Assembly (NCBI RefSeq): GCF_002953215.1
Contig: NZ_CP026378.1
Span: 3,330,540 to 3,394,539 of the forward strand
Reading direction: 5' to 3'
Source of the DNA: Mixta calida
Lineage (GTDB): Bacteria; Pseudomonadota; Gammaproteobacteria; Enterobacterales; Enterobacteriaceae
Length of the DNA stretch: 64,000 nt
Position 1 is the first letter of the stretch, and each line of letters begins with the position of its first letter. Shown here piece by piece: positions 39,890 to 48,924 of this stretch. The notes below the pieces were generated by a model, which had not been told where the DNA came from, searched no databases, and was given only the letters and a program-made list of their open reading frames with translations. The position numbers and the translations under genes are program-made.

Positions 39890-40723
39890 TCAGCAATTGG
39901 TCAGGGTGCCTGCCGGTGCGTCGCCGCCCGGTGCGCGCTGGCGATAGTCGTTGCGGCTGTCCTGGCGGGTCAGCTGTTCCTGCAACGCATCAAACGCGGC
40001 TTTGTATTCATTCAGTTCGGCTTCCAGCTCGCCGGTGCGCGCTGCCTGCTCCTGCAGGGCGGCATCGGTGCGGGCGCTGAAGTCCTGGTGTTCGGTGGCG
40101 ATCAGCTCCACCGCCTGATGCACGTCCGAAAAGCGGGCATCGTCGGACTGCTGCTTTTTACGGAACAGCGCGGTGACGCTGGCAAACAGGCCCGGCCTGT
40201 CGTCCGGCACCTCTTCCAGCTCGATGGCGGTTTCAACGGCGGCAGTAAACAGGTTGTCCGGGTGTTTTTTACGGTTCGCCAGCGGGTTCTGCGCGGCGCT
40301 GGCGCTGAAGGCCAGCATTTCGGTGCCGAGGCTCGCCGGGTCGTCGGTCACCGCCAGGCCAATCAGGTAGGCTTTGCCGGTGTCGGCAAACTTCGGCGCG
40401 ACTTCCATCGAGGTAAACAGCTTTTGCATTTTCCCGGTCATGGCGATCAGGTCTTCAGTCGGGGAAATGGTGGCAAACAGCCCCAGCTTGCCGTCCAGCA
40501 GACCGCCCTGAATTTCTTCCGTGTCCAGCGCATCCACCACGCCAAAGCGGCGGAACGGGCTGTCAGGCGTGTAGCCCTTGATATGTTCCATGTTGATCAC
40601 GGCGGTGTAGACCTTCGGGTCATAGTTCGCCGCCATCTCTTCCAGCCAGTCGCGCTGGATTTCGCGTCCGTCCGTGGTGGCACCTTCCACTCCGATCCGG
40701 AAACGCTTTGCTTTCACTGCCAT
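39890..40723 (-). CDS. O: Capsid scaffold and maturation protease gpO
   Basis: 277 residues, near P2 gpO (284). N-terminal serine protease domain (KAKRFRIGVEGATTDGREIQ, INMEHIKGYTPDSPF with the catalytic His, DDPASLGTEMLAFS with the Ser) and a C-terminal helical scaffold. It is the first gene of the leftward O-N-M-L operon and shares a divergent promoter region with P. Confidence 0.95.
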   Translation of the reverse strand: MAVKAKRFRIGVEGATTDGREIQRDWLEEMAANYDPKVYTAVINMEHIKGYTPDSPFRRFGVVDALDTEEIQGGLLDGKLGLFATISPTEDLIAMTGKMQKLFTSMEVAPKFADTGKAYLIGLAVTDDPASLGTEMLAFSASAAQNPLANRKKHPDNLFTAAVETAIELEEVPDDRPGLFASVTALFRKKQQSDDARFSDVHQAVELIATEHQDFSARTDAALQEQAARTGELEAELNEYKAAFDALQEQLTRQDSRNDYRQRAPGGDAPAGTLTNC

Positions 40724-40800
40724 AGGTCAGGCTCCGTTGAGGAAAAACTCGTGAGGCCCTATGTTTGCGGCGGAAGGGGGTCTGAAACAACGCGGGAACA

Positions 40801-40820
40801 TTGTGTGAAAAACCACACAA
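40801..40820. promoter_or_regulatory. Ogr-type late promoter box between O and P
   Basis: TTGTGTGAAAAACCACACAA, an almost perfect dyad of form TTGT-N12-ACAA in the 142-bp divergent gap. By analogy to P2 one box can serve both promoters, P_O and P_P. Confidence 0.75.
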
Positions 40821-40865
40821 AGCACGGCGGCAGAAAAGCAGGCGGCGGGGCCGTATTTTGTGCCC

Positions 40866-42632
40866 ATGACTACGATGATGACGCCCGACGACCTCGATCC
40901 CCGCAGGCAGGCCATGCTCCTGTACTTTCAGGGATACCGTATCGCCCGCATTGCTGAAATGCTGGGAGAGAAGCCTGCGACCGTTCACAGCTGGAAGAAG
41001 CGCGACAAGTGGGGCGACTATGGCCCGCTTGACCAGATGCAGCTCACCACCGCTGCGCGTTACTGCCAGCTCATCATGAAGGAGCAAAAAGAAGGAAAAG
41101 ACTTCAAGGAAATTGACCTGCTGGCGCGCCAGTCCGAGCGCCACGCCCGCATCGGCAAATTCAGCAACGGCGGGAACGAAGCGGACCTGAATCCGAAGGT
41201 GGCGAACCGCAACAGCGGACCGCGTAAACCGCCGGAAAAAAACGTGTTTTCAGACGAACAGATTGAAAAGCTGCAGGAGATTTTTCACGGCTCGATGTTC
41301 GGCTATCAGCGCCAGTGGTGGGACGCCGGTAATAAACACCGTATCCGCAACGTGCTGAAGTCGCGCCAGATTGGCGCCACCTTCTACTTTGCCCGCGAAG
41401 CGCTGATTGATGCGCTGACCACCGGGCGCAACCAGATTTTCCTGTCGGCCAGTAAGGCGCAGGCGCACGTATTCAAACAGTACATCATTGAGTTTGCCAA
41501 AGAAGTGGACGTGGAACTGAAAGGCGACCCGATGACACTGAGCAACGGCGCGTGCCTGTACTTTCTGGGCACCAATGCCCGCACCGCGCAGAGCTACCAC
41601 GGCAACCTGTATCTGGATGAATATTTCTGGATACCGAAATTTCAGGAACTGCGCAAGGTGGCGTCCGGTATGGCGCTGCACAAAAAATGGCGGCAGACCT
41701 ACTTTTCCACGCCGTCCAGCCTGACCCACAGCGCCTATCCGTTCTGGTCCGGTGCCCTGTTCAACCGCGGCCGCGCCAAAGCCGATCGCGTGGACATCGA
41801 CCTGACGCACCCGAACCTGTCGCCGGGCCGCCTCTGTGATGACGGCCAGTTCCGCCAGATTGTCACCGTGGAGGATGCGGTGCGCGGCGGCTGTAACCTG
41901 TTTGACCTTGACCAGCTGCGCCTGGAGTACAGCCCGCCGGAATATCAGAACCTGCTGATGTGTGAGTTTGTGGACGACCTGGCGTCCGTGTTCCCGCTCA
42001 CGCTGCTGCAGGCGTGCATGGTGGACAGCTGGGAAGTCTGGACCGATTTTGAGGCGCTGGCCCTGCGCCCGTTCGGCTTCCGGGAAGTCTGGATAGGCTA
42101 CGACCCGGCCAAAGGCACGCAGAACGGCGACAGCGCCGGGTGCGTGGTGATCGCCCCGCCTGCCGTGCCGGGCGGCAAGTTTCGCATTCTGGAGCGCCAC
42201 CAGTGGCGCGGCATGGACTTCCGCGCCCAGGCGGAGGCCATCAGAAAGCTGACGCAGCAGTACAACGTGACCTATATCGGCATTGACTCCACCGGCGTCG
42301 GCCTGGGCGTGTATGAAAACGTGAAGATGTTCTTTCCGGCGGTGAAGGAGTTTGTCTACAACCCGAATGTGAAAAACGCCCTGGTGCTGAAGGCGTACGA
42401 CATTATCAGTCATCAGCGCCTGGAGTTTGACGCCGGGCACCTTGACATCGCGCAGTCATTCATGGCGATCCGCAAAGCCGTCACGGCCAGCGGCAATCGC
42501 CCCACCTATGAAGCCAGCCGCAGCGAGGAAGCCAGCCACGCGGACCTTGCCTGGGCGACCATGCATGCACTGGCAAACGAACCCCTGCAGGGCGAAGCGG
42601 CCCATACCCGCAACATTATGGAGATTTACTGA
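40866..42632 (+). CDS. P: Terminase large subunit / ATPase gpP
   Basis: 588 residues from ATG at 40866; a GTG two codons earlier is also possible. DNA-packaging ATPase. An N-terminal HTH (IARIAEMLGEKPATVHSWKK) precedes the ATPase part with SRQIGATFYFAREALIDAL as the Walker A-like region and a Walker B-like segment (NLYLDEYFWIPKF); the nuclease acidic residues follow (WIGYDPAKGTQNGDSAGC, YIGIDSTGVGLGV). It shares one base with Q downstream. Confidence 0.96.
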   Translation: MTTMMTPDDLDPRRQAMLLYFQGYRIARIAEMLGEKPATVHSWKKRDKWGDYGPLDQMQLTTAARYCQLIMKEQKEGKDFKEIDLLARQSERHARIGKFSNGGNEADLNPKVANRNSGPRKPPEKNVFSDEQIEKLQEIFHGSMFGYQRQWWDAGNKHRIRNVLKSRQIGATFYFAREALIDALTTGRNQIFLSASKAQAHVFKQYIIEFAKEVDVELKGDPMTLSNGACLYFLGTNARTAQSYHGNLYLDEYFWIPKFQELRKVASGMALHKKWRQTYFSTPSSLTHSAYPFWSGALFNRGRAKADRVDIDLTHPNLSPGRLCDDGQFRQIVTVEDAVRGGCNLFDLDQLRLEYSPPEYQNLLMCEFVDDLASVFPLTLLQACMVDSWEVWTDFEALALRPFGFREVWIGYDPAKGTQNGDSAGCVVIAPPAVPGGKFRILERHQWRGMDFRAQAEAIRKLTQQYNVTYIGIDSTGVGLGVYENVKMFFPAVKEFVYNPNVKNALVLKAYDIISHQRLEFDAGHLDIAQSFMAIRKAVTASGNRPTYEASRSEEASHADLAWATMHALANEPLQGEAAHTRNIMEIY

Positions 42633-43687
42633 TGAGCAAACGAAAAAGCCGCGCCCGCACGCAGCCGGTAAGCCAGCCGGAAAAAATGACCGGCGCACCG
42701 GCGGCGGAAGCGTTCACCTTTGGTGACCCGGTGCCGGTTCTCGATCGCCGTGAACTGCTGGACTACGTGGAATGCGTGGTGATGGACCGCTGGTATGAAC
42801 CGCCGGTGAGTTTTGACGGGCTGGCGCGCACCTACCGCGCCGCCGTGCATCACAGCTCACCGATTGCCGTTAAGCGTGACATTCTCAGCAGTACCTTTAT
42901 CCCGCATCCGTTGCTCAGTCAGCAGGCTTTTACGCGCTTTGTGCAGGATTATCTGGTGTTTGGTAATGCCTATCTGGAGAAGCGTACCAACCGCCTGGGC
43001 GGTATTCTCTCGCTGGAGCCAGCGCTGGCAAAATATACCCGGCGCGGCACCGATTTGGACACCTACTGGTTTGTGCAGTATGGCCTGACCACGCAGCCTT
43101 ACCAGTTCACGCCGGGCAGCGTTTTTCATCTGCTGGAGCCTGACATCAATCAGGAAATTTACGGGCTTCCCGGCTACCTCTCAGCCATCCCGTCTACGCT
43201 GCTGAATGAGTCGGCCACACTGTTCCGCCGGAAATATTACCTTAACGGCAGCCATGCCGGATTTATCATGTACGTGACCGATCCGGCGCAGAGCCAGGAG
43301 GACGTGGACAGTATGCGCAAGGCGATGCGAAGCGCGAAGGGGCCGGGCAATTTCCGTAACCTGTTTATGTACTCACCGAGCGGGAAAAAGGACGGGATTC
43401 AGATTATCCCGCTGTCAGAGGTAGCGGCAAAGGATGAGTTTCTGAACATCAAGAACGTGTCACGGGATGACATGATGGCTGCGCACCGCGTACCGCCGCA
43501 GATGATGGGCATCATCCCGAACAATACCGGCGGATTTGGCGACGTGGAAAAGGCCAGTCGCGTGTTTGTGCGTAACGAACTTATCCCTCTGCAGAAACGC
43601 CTGGGGGAATTGAACAGCTGGCTGGGTGAAGAAGTGATCCGCTTTGCTCCATACAGCCTGGATACCGGCGACATACCTTCCGCCTGA
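42632..43687 (+). CDS. Q: Portal protein gpQ
   Basis: 351 residues, near P2 gpQ (344). Portal of the PBSX/P2 family: ALAKYTRRGTDLDTYWFVQY, SATLFRRKYYLNGSHAGFIM and AHRVPPQMMGIIPNNTGGFG are conserved segments. It forms the channel at the capsid vertex. A terminator follows 33 bp later. Confidence 0.96.
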   Translation: MSKRKSRARTQPVSQPEKMTGAPAAEAFTFGDPVPVLDRRELLDYVECVVMDRWYEPPVSFDGLARTYRAAVHHSSPIAVKRDILSSTFIPHPLLSQQAFTRFVQDYLVFGNAYLEKRTNRLGGILSLEPALAKYTRRGTDLDTYWFVQYGLTTQPYQFTPGSVFHLLEPDINQEIYGLPGYLSAIPSTLLNESATLFRRKYYLNGSHAGFIMYVTDPAQSQEDVDSMRKAMRSAKGPGNFRNLFMYSPSGKKDGIQIIPLSEVAAKDEFLNIKNVSRDDMMAAHRVPPQMMGIIPNNTGGFGDVEKASRVFVRNELIPLQKRLGELNSWLGEEVIRFAPYSLDTGDIPSA

Positions 43688-43720
43688 CCCGTGAACCACA
43701 TTTAACACGACTACCTCATT

Positions 43721-43760
43721 AAAGCGCCTCAGCAGCATTCTGCGGGGCGCTTTCTTTTTT
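43721..43760 (+). terminator. Terminator downstream of Q
   Basis: AAAGCGCC ... GGCGCTTT followed by CTTTTTT. It ends the rightward P-Q transcript. Confidence 0.8.
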
Positions 43761-44061
43761 ACCGTTCCGCTTTCGCTTCATAATCCCAACACGCCAGCGT
43801 GCCGCTGATGCAGCCAATTCTGCACCATTAACCCAGCCAGCGCGCGCTCGTACCCCCGCCACGCCTGCCCGCTTTATGTAGTGGTTTTCATGCAGGTGCA
43901 TGAGATACGCAAAGGCCCGCCATTACTGGCGGGCCCAGGCATTTGCGATCCTCTGCGGATCATGCGTTTTCATGCGGCATAGTCATGCACTAACGCCTCG
44001 CTCTGCTCGTTGTTCAACCCCGTCCGCGCAAAAAGCAAGTTTTAACGCGGTCGGCGTTCAC
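43761..44061. other. Intergenic stretch with candidate cos region
   Basis: About 300 bp without a convincing gene between Q and the SOS-controlled genes. In P2 the cos site lies beyond Q. Around 43985-44005 the sequence ACGCCTCGCT resembles the complement of the GGCGAGGCG core of P2 cos. A GCCCGCC-ATTACT-GGCGGGC hairpin lies at 43915-43936. Both assignments are tentative. Confidence 0.35.
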
Positions 44062-44295
44062 TTAATGCAGCCAGCTGTCATCTTCCCAGACGGCCTGAAG
44101 AATATTCATTACGTTCTTTTTATCTTCATCCTGTCTCAGGCCGTTCAGCTGCACGCTGGTTGCACTGCTCCTTCGGATACGAACAGCCATTGCGGGATAG
44201 TGGGGGTGCAAATTTTTAAGCAATTCAGCTTCCAGCGCGTCCAATGTTGCCTGGCTGATTTTTTGCTCTTTATCAATCATGATTTCAACTTGCAT
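44062..44295 (-). CDS. DinI/Tum-like SOS-induced protein
   Basis: 77 residues of the DinI family (QVEIMIDKEQKISQATLDAL, HPHYPAMAVRIRRSS, and the acidic C-terminal helix MNILQAVWEDDSW). DinI modulates RecA filaments; in phage 186 the LexA-controlled tum gene, whose product carries a DinI-like domain, inactivates CI and induces the prophage. A strong LexA box lies upstream of the two-gene unit it belongs to. So it is probably the SOS switch of this prophage; RecA modulation is the alternative. Confidence 0.8.
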   Translation of the reverse strand: MQVEIMIDKEQKISQATLDALEAELLKNLHPHYPAMAVRIRRSSATSVQLNGLRQDEDKKNVMNILQAVWEDDSWLH

Positions 44296-44310
44296 AGCTG
44301 GTTCTCCCTG

Positions 44311-44514
44311 TTAATGCTGGCTGCGTTCTGTTATCCGATCGTATTCATCAAGTCTTGTCAGCAGACACGTTGTCAGCTCTGCAATCCATGCCACAGCCAG
44401 CTCTTTATCACTCCTGTTGCAGTCAGCCGCATTAATAAGTCGGGCAACTAAATCAATACGTTGCAATTGAACCGATTCTTCAAGTAAATCCTGCACTTTT
44501 CCCCCTTCACTCAA
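44311..44514 (-). CDS. Hypothetical small protein before the DinI-like gene
   Basis: 67 residues (SEGGKVQDLLEESVQLQRID, LTTCLLTRLDEYDRITERSQ), mainly helical, with a leucine-rich pattern. Not recognised as a named family. It is 15 bp before the dinI-like gene and starts 3 bp after the LexA box, so both form one SOS unit. Phage 186 has a comparable gene (orf97) before tum, but homology was not tested. Confidence 0.7.
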   Translation of the reverse strand: MSEGGKVQDLLEESVQLQRIDLVARLINAADCNRSDKELAVAWIAELTTCLLTRLDEYDRITERSQH

Positions 44515-44517
44515 CCA

Positions 44518-44533
44518 CTGTACATAAATACAG
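44518..44533 (-). promoter_or_regulatory. LexA (SOS) box of the prophage
   Basis: On the minus strand TACTGTATTTATGTACAGTG; the core CTG-N10-CAG is perfect. It sits directly before the hypothetical gene and the dinI-like gene, matching the LexA-controlled p95 promoter of phage 186. Confidence 0.9.
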
Positions 44534-44643
44534 TATAGTTTTTCTGGCGGATTTTAAAATGATTTTTTATCTCACTATGGGATAAATCTTACAATTCCCT
44601 GATTTTAAATCTCATAAGGATTAGTGGGTTATAACCAGGCCAG

Positions 44644-46992
44644 CTAAGACCATTGCCGCCACTTGTCATCCTCCTGCAGACGCTGGTTGCGGTAAAAAAT
44701 CCGCAATCCTGCGCCGGACGGTATGCTGCCGCCACGTAACAGCAGGTCGATTTCTTTTTCACTCCCGTCAAATCCCCTGATTTTCAGCTCTGCTTCCAGT
44801 TGCAGCCGCTGACTGTCAGTAATTTCCTGTTTGTAGCCTTTTCTCCGCTTCGGTTTCACCTGCTGCATCCTTGCCCGCAGTTCACGCAGTTCTTTCTTGC
44901 TCATGGTCAGGAAGTCCGGGCACGGTTCCGGCCCTTCTTTACCGGGCAGATCGCCCCCTGTAATGTTTAAATTTTCTACAGGGGGACAGTTATTGCCACG
45001 AGTCCAAGGGGCGCAAGCGCCCTGGTCGGCTGAAGCCTCCTGAAGGTCAACGGCTTTACGAACCATTTTCCACTTAACCGCGTGCGTACAAATTTTGCCT
45101 TCAATAAGTGGTGACCAGATACCATAAATGCGGATGCCGTGATCGCCGTAGGCGCTCGGCTCCTCGTTACGCTCATAGGCCGTTCGGATAAGGTGATGTT
45201 TGCGGGGAACCAGCACGCCGCCCTGTTTCATGATGTAGGTGGCAAAGCAGCCCACATCAGCAGCAGCCAGCACCGCGTCCAGACTGGCGTTTTCAAGTAC
45301 CGGCGCGCCCGGCTTTTTATCACCGCCCATGCGGCTGTTCTGACTTGCCAGCAGGCGCAGCTCCCGGTAAGCCTGACGTCCCGGAATACCAAAGAAACGG
45401 AACTGCTGCACGCGGTGCAGCGATGCCCATGCGTTTACGTTTTCCGCATTGTCACGCAGTGATTTACCGGTTTCCTTGCTGATTTCGCCAGCCAGTCCGC
45501 GCCCGTCGATGTTCTTGCTGATGTATTTGGCAATGTAGCTGGTCGGGCTGCCTTTTTTGGGGTTAATCAGTTCAGACTTAAAGCGCGGTCCGGTATTGTT
45601 TCCCAGCTCCGCACGATCTTCTCGAATGGCGAACTTACGCAGCAGCGCCGTAATTGAGCGGCGTTCTTTCTTGCGCATAAAGCACAGCAGATGCCAGTGT
45701 ACGGTGCCGTCATGGTGCGGTTCAGCAACGCGGACGCCATACCAGCGCAGACCGGCCTTATGCATGGCCTTGCGGAACGCGGCAAACGTATCAACCAGAT
45801 AATCACTGCTCTGGCGGACCGTTTCACTGGTCCACTTCGGATTAGGTCTGCCGTTGCTCAGGGTGGCGTGGAAGCGTGACGGGCAGGTGATGGTATAGAA
45901 CACGGCGCAGTCGCCGCGCATTTCCGCGATAAGCTCCAGCCCCTTAACGCAGGCCATCATTTCATTACGGCGGTGTGCGGGGTTACTGCTGCTGGCGTTC
46001 ACCACGTCTTCCATATCCAGCGTGTCGCCGCTTTCATTAACCAGTTCATGCGAGCGGAAGAACTCAAGCGATTTCCGGCGCTGCTCGCGTTTGTGGATCA
46101 CGGCTTCATAGCTGACATACGGGGAGGCTTTTTTGTTGACCAGGCATACGGCGCGCAGCTGTTCCTCCCGCCACTCGCAGCGCATTTGCCACAGCTTGCG
46201 ATACCACCAGTCCGCGCACAGCATACGGGCCAGCGACGGCGGAATAAGGTCATAAGGAACGGGCTTACGGCGGCGCTTTTTACGGCGCAGCTGGTCCCAG
46301 GCGGGCGGGATGACGTCCAGCCGCATGGCTTCAGCGGCCACCCTTTCCCATGCCTGCCTGATTTGTTCCGGTTTAACCTCATCGGCAACAAACAGATCGC
46401 TACTGGCCGCATCCAGACACATGCTCATGTGTGCCGCAACCAGCGTGGACAGGCGCTTGACCTGATGCTGATTCATTTCAGGCAGCACCAGCAGCCCTTC
46501 CAGACCGTCATGGCTTGCCATAAACCGGAACGACGCAGACACCTGACTGTCACGCACGCGGGACAGCCTTTCCAGGCATGGCCTGATGGTTTCATTCAGA
46601 TAACGGGAATAGGCTTTGGGCTTGTCCAGGCGCTGGAAATAGTTAATGCGCTCCATCAGCGGTTTGCTGATGTGGGCAGGTTCGGCGTTTACGTCAGCCA
46701 GAATAACCAGATCGGGATTGAAGCGCTGCTGTTCGTGGGCCATTCTGGCGCGGCTGACCAGATTATCCTGTGCCATTTCACGTAAGACGGGATCGCGGGA
46801 CTCGTTATAAAAAAAGCGATTCCATGCCTCATCACTCTGTGCTTCGCGGCGCAGCTGTTCGTGCTTCCCGTCAGCAGCGTAAAGAGTGATAAGGGTTGAA
46901 AGCGCTGATGCCGGCACCGGCTCAGTTGTTTTCAGGCGCGGGTTAACCGCTTCCCGTGGAGCGTTCCACGGGTAAGCGTATTCTTTCTGCAT
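44644..46992 (-). CDS. A: Replication initiator gpA (HUH endonuclease)
   Basis: 782 residues from ATG at 46992, near P2 gpA (761). It nicks the origin and starts rolling-circle replication. The HUH metal motif is [13 protein letters not shown] and the tyrosine motif is [13 protein letters not shown] with the two-Tyr arrangement of P2 gpA. The P2 origin lies inside A, so one is expected within this gene. The open frame upstream of 46992 is the TraR-like gene in another frame; start and stop overlap as TGATG. Confidence 0.96.
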   Translation of the reverse strand: MQKEYAYPWNAPREAVNPRLKTTEPVPASALSTLITLYAADGKHEQLRREAQSDEAWNRFFYNESRDPVLREMAQDNLVSRARMAHEQQRFNPDLVILADVNAEPAHISKPLMERINYFQRLDKPKAYSRYLNETIRPCLERLSRVRDSQVSASFRFMASHDGLEGLLVLPEMNQHQVKRLSTLVAAHMSMCLDAASSDLFVADEVKPEQIRQAWERVAAEAMRLDVIPPAWDQLRRKKRRRKPVPYDLIPPSLARMLCADWWYRKLWQMRCEWREEQLRAVCLVNKKASPYVSYEAVIHKREQRRKSLEFFRSHELVNESGDTLDMEDVVNASSSNPAHRRNEMMACVKGLELIAEMRGDCAVFYTITCPSRFHATLSNGRPNPKWTSETVRQSSDYLVDTFAAFRKAMHKAGLRWYGVRVAEPHHDGTVHWHLLCFMRKKERRSITALLRKFAIREDRAELGNNTGPRFKSELINPKKGSPTSYIAKYISKNIDGRGLAGEISKETGKSLRDNAENVNAWASLHRVQQFRFFGIPGRQAYRELRLLASQNSRMGGDKKPGAPVLENASLDAVLAAADVGCFATYIMKQGGVLVPRKHHLIRTAYERNEEPSAYGDHGIRIYGIWSPLIEGKICTHAVKWKMVRKAVDLQEASADQGACAPWTRGNNCPPVENLNITGGDLPGKEGPEPCPDFLTMSKKELRELRARMQQVKPKRRKGYKQEITDSQRLQLEAELKIRGFDGSEKEIDLLLRGGSIPSGAGLRIFYRNQRLQEDDKWRQWS

Positions 46993-47216
46993 CAGAGGCC
47001 GCCCCGGTAGTGGCGATTTTTCAGCTCTGCGATTTCCTGGCAGGTGACACAACACTGCACGCCCTGAATTGCGCGGCGGCGCGCTTCCGGGATCGCGGCA
47101 TCACATTCTTCGCAAAAAAATTTGCTGACGTGAACGGGGCGACTGGTCGCCTTATAAAGATGGCGCGCCAGTTCTTCCTGCACACGTTCCTGTACGCGGT
47201 CCATTGAGTCGCTCAT
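46992..47216 (-). CDS. TraR/DksA-type zinc finger protein
   Basis: 74 residues with a C4 zinc finger ([20 protein letters not shown] then CVTCQE). Similar short proteins occur in P2/186 phages before A and on the F plasmid (TraR), where they act on RNA polymerase like DksA with ppGpp. A role in shifting host transcription is inference. It overlaps A by one base and is preceded by the DUF2732-like gene by one base. Confidence 0.9.
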   Translation of the reverse strand: MSDSMDRVQERVQEELARHLYKATSRPVHVSKFFCEECDAAIPEARRRAIQGVQCCVTCQEIAELKNRHYRGGL

Positions 47217-47443
47217 CAGTGCAGCTCCTGTGATTCGCTTTCATAACGTGCAGCTTCCTGGCGGATAAGCTCTGCCGCTTCAATGCCGTTCAGCTCCTTC
47301 TGATGAATATGAAGGGCAAGCGCAACAAGACGCTCAGAAACGCGCAGCGCACGCTCTTTGCGTTCCTCGTTGCGTGCCTTATTGAGCAGTGCCACCATTG
47401 CGTCTTTATCAGCTTCAAAACTACGGGTTTCAATATTTCGCAT
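47216..47443 (-). CDS. Phage protein, DUF2732-like
   Basis: 75 residues, helical and charged (RNIETRSFEADKDAMVALLN, NGIEAAELIRQEAARYESES). I recall this as the DUF2732 type found between cII and A in P2/186 phages; the family name is from memory. Function unknown. It is in the early operon, coupled to the TraR-like gene. Confidence 0.75.
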   Translation of the reverse strand: MRNIETRSFEADKDAMVALLNKARNEERKERALRVSERLVALALHIHQKELNGIEAAELIRQEAARYESESQELH

Positions 47444-47512
47444 ATTTCTTTCTCCAGAATTTGGGCAAAAGAATGCCCGGCGGGTTTACGCCATTTAATT
47501 TCGTTGGGTTAA

Positions 47513-47854
47513 TTAATTAGGTAACGTCAGTTTTTTGGGAAATAAACTCACGACTGCACGAATATGATTCATTGCACTTATCAGCGCGTATTTTTCATCA
47601 CTCGTCAGTTCATCAAATTCAACGTCATGACGTTCTGACCGGATATTTGCCAGAAAGAAAATTGCGCCTAATGCCCTTTTGTTCTGCTCGTACTGCGTAT
47701 CGCGCTTGTCGCGCATATCAGCCATAAAACGCTTCAGCTCATTACCGCAGTTATCACCCCACAATTTCGTGCGGATAGCCGCAATGTGATTCAGGCCGTT
47801 AACACGCTGACCGGCGCTTAACTGAACAGCAATGTTTTCACCTTCAATTGCCAT
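47513..47854 (-). CDS. Phage early protein, DUF5347-like
   Basis: 113 residues (IAVQLSAGQRVNGLNHIAAI, MADMRDKRDTQYEQNKRALG, ALISAMNHIRAVVSLFPKKL). Resembles conserved early proteins of P2/186-type phages that I believe are called DUF5347. Function unknown. Its start overlaps the end of fil. Confidence 0.75.
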   Translation of the reverse strand: MAIEGENIAVQLSAGQRVNGLNHIAAIRTKLWGDNCGNELKRFMADMRDKRDTQYEQNKRALGAIFFLANIRSERHDVEFDELTSDEKYALISAMNHIRAVVSLFPKKLTLPN

Positions 47855-48009
47855 TTTTTCTTTCTCCCGTTTCCGGTTAAACCTGCCAGCAGTTCCGCCT
47901 GGTTATTTGACGGGTGCCAGCGCCTGCCGTCCTGCCCCATTATCCAGCCATGACCGTAAGAGGGTGACGGGCTTTGCTGCTTCAGCAGAGGGGCCACTGA
48001 AAATGCCAT
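47818..48009 (-). CDS. fil: Filamentation protein Fil of the 186 type
   Basis: 63 residues from ATG at 48009 (MAFSVAPLLKQQSPSPSYGH), with the characteristic YGHGWIMGQDGRRWHPSNNQ. In phage 186, fil expression makes host cells filament. An upstream open part overlaps cII in another frame and is not used. It lies 8 bp after cII and overlaps the next gene. Confidence 0.85.
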   Translation of the reverse strand: MAFSVAPLLKQQSPSPSYGHGWIMGQDGRRWHPSNNQAELLAGLTGNGRKKKWQLKVKTLLFS

Positions 48010-48016
48010 GCTTACC

Positions 48017-48526
48017 TCAGCTGATACCGATCGAGGCGCCAAGACCGCTGATAGCGTCCACGGTGCTGGCAAGCGTCGGGTTTGAATGAATGCGCGTCTG
48101 TACGGCCATTGCGGCCAGCGTCAGACAGCGAATACCGCTGTTTACGTTCTGAATTAAGCCACGGCGGCAGGACGTTGTGATTTTGTCCTGAACAACTGCA
48201 GCGGCGGCCAGCTGCCCTACTTCTGCAGTGGCTTTGAGGACGTAAGAAGATAATTTTTCCTGCGCCACTTCATTAACCGGTACACATGGCAGGCACTGCA
48301 GCTGTGCCAGCATCCCATCAACCAGCGTGGCATCTTCGGTCAGGTCGGTAAGGATCAGCACTTCCCGAACCGTAAGCTGATGCACCTGTTCCGGGTTCAG
48401 CTTGTTGCTGATGGTCTGCGGATTCAGACCCGCTTTCTTAGCCAGCTGGATGATATTGTGCTTTGCCGCAAATGCCCGGCAGGCTTCATCAAAATGGCTA
48501 TGTGTTGAAACGCGAAAATCAAACAT
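48017..48526 (-). CDS. cII: CII regulator (186 CII / Phage_CP76 family)
   Basis: 169 residues, the length of 186 CII. The N-terminal half holds the HTH (NIIQLAKKAGLNPQTISNKL). In 186, CII activates the promoter for establishment of lysogeny. It lies downstream of apl in the lytic operon and has a perfect GTCTCA-ACA-TGAGAC palindrome just upstream at 48544-48558. Confidence 0.9.
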   Translation of the reverse strand: MFDFRVSTHSHFDEACRAFAAKHNIIQLAKKAGLNPQTISNKLNPEQVHQLTVREVLILTDLTEDATLVDGMLAQLQCLPCVPVNEVAQEKLSSYVLKATAEVGQLAAAAVVQDKITTSCRRGLIQNVNSGIRCLTLAAMAVQTRIHSNPTLASTVDAISGLGASIGIS

Positions 48527-48546
48527 GACTTAAATCCCTTTAGGTC

Positions 48547-48801
48547 TCAACATGAGACGAGTTCATCAACAATGATTTCAAAACGAGAATGACCGAGAGC
48601 CTTTGACAGTTGATCTTTTTTGTAACGCAGGTAATAAATCTCCACCCAGCTTTTATTTTTCTCTTTATTTTTTAGGAATTTAGCCAATGCACCGCGATGA
48701 ATCCGGCTATATACTGCGCTCCTAGAAAGGTTTTCTAGCGCTGCAAATTCACTTGGAGTAACAACCACTTTTGGTATACGAATTGAAATCTTTTCGCTCA
48801 T
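48547..48801 (-). CDS. apl: Apl/Cox-type excisionase and repressor
   Basis: 84 residues (SEKISIRIPKVVVTPSEFAA, LENLSRSAVYSRIHRGALAK), a winged-helix or HTH protein like 186 Apl (87 residues) and P2 Cox. It would direct excision with Int and repress the lysogenic promoter. It is the first gene of the leftward early operon and faces cI. Confidence 0.85.
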   Translation of the reverse strand: MSEKISIRIPKVVVTPSEFAALENLSRSAVYSRIHRGALAKFLKNKEKNKSWVEIYYLRYKKDQLSKALGHSRFEIIVDELVSC

Positions 48802-48924
48802 AGTGCAGTATCCCGAGTTTGTTTTAGGGTTTCGCTCGGTCTCGCAAGGTCTTTCACGGTTACCAAAACGAGAACTTGATGCGGATAGTAAGATCTCATT
48901 ATTGGTACGTCAACAGGAAAATCC
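48802..48924. promoter_or_regulatory. Lysis-lysogeny control region between apl and cI
   Basis: 122 bp between the divergent apl and cI genes. It holds repeated TCTCG/CGAGA elements (GGTCTCGCAAGG, AAACGAGAACTTG) that could be CI or Apl operators. Promoter positions could not be fixed by eye. Confidence 0.55.

Noticed and set aside
38251..40080. 609-residue plus-strand frame opposite M, N and O
   Set aside because: It is the antisense of well-supported capsid genes with high GC third positions; long shadow frames are common in such DNA.
43719..43901. 60-residue minus-strand frame downstream of Q
   Set aside because: Its 3' end lies within the Q terminator hairpin and it has no recognised domain; treated as chance or as part of the candidate cos region.
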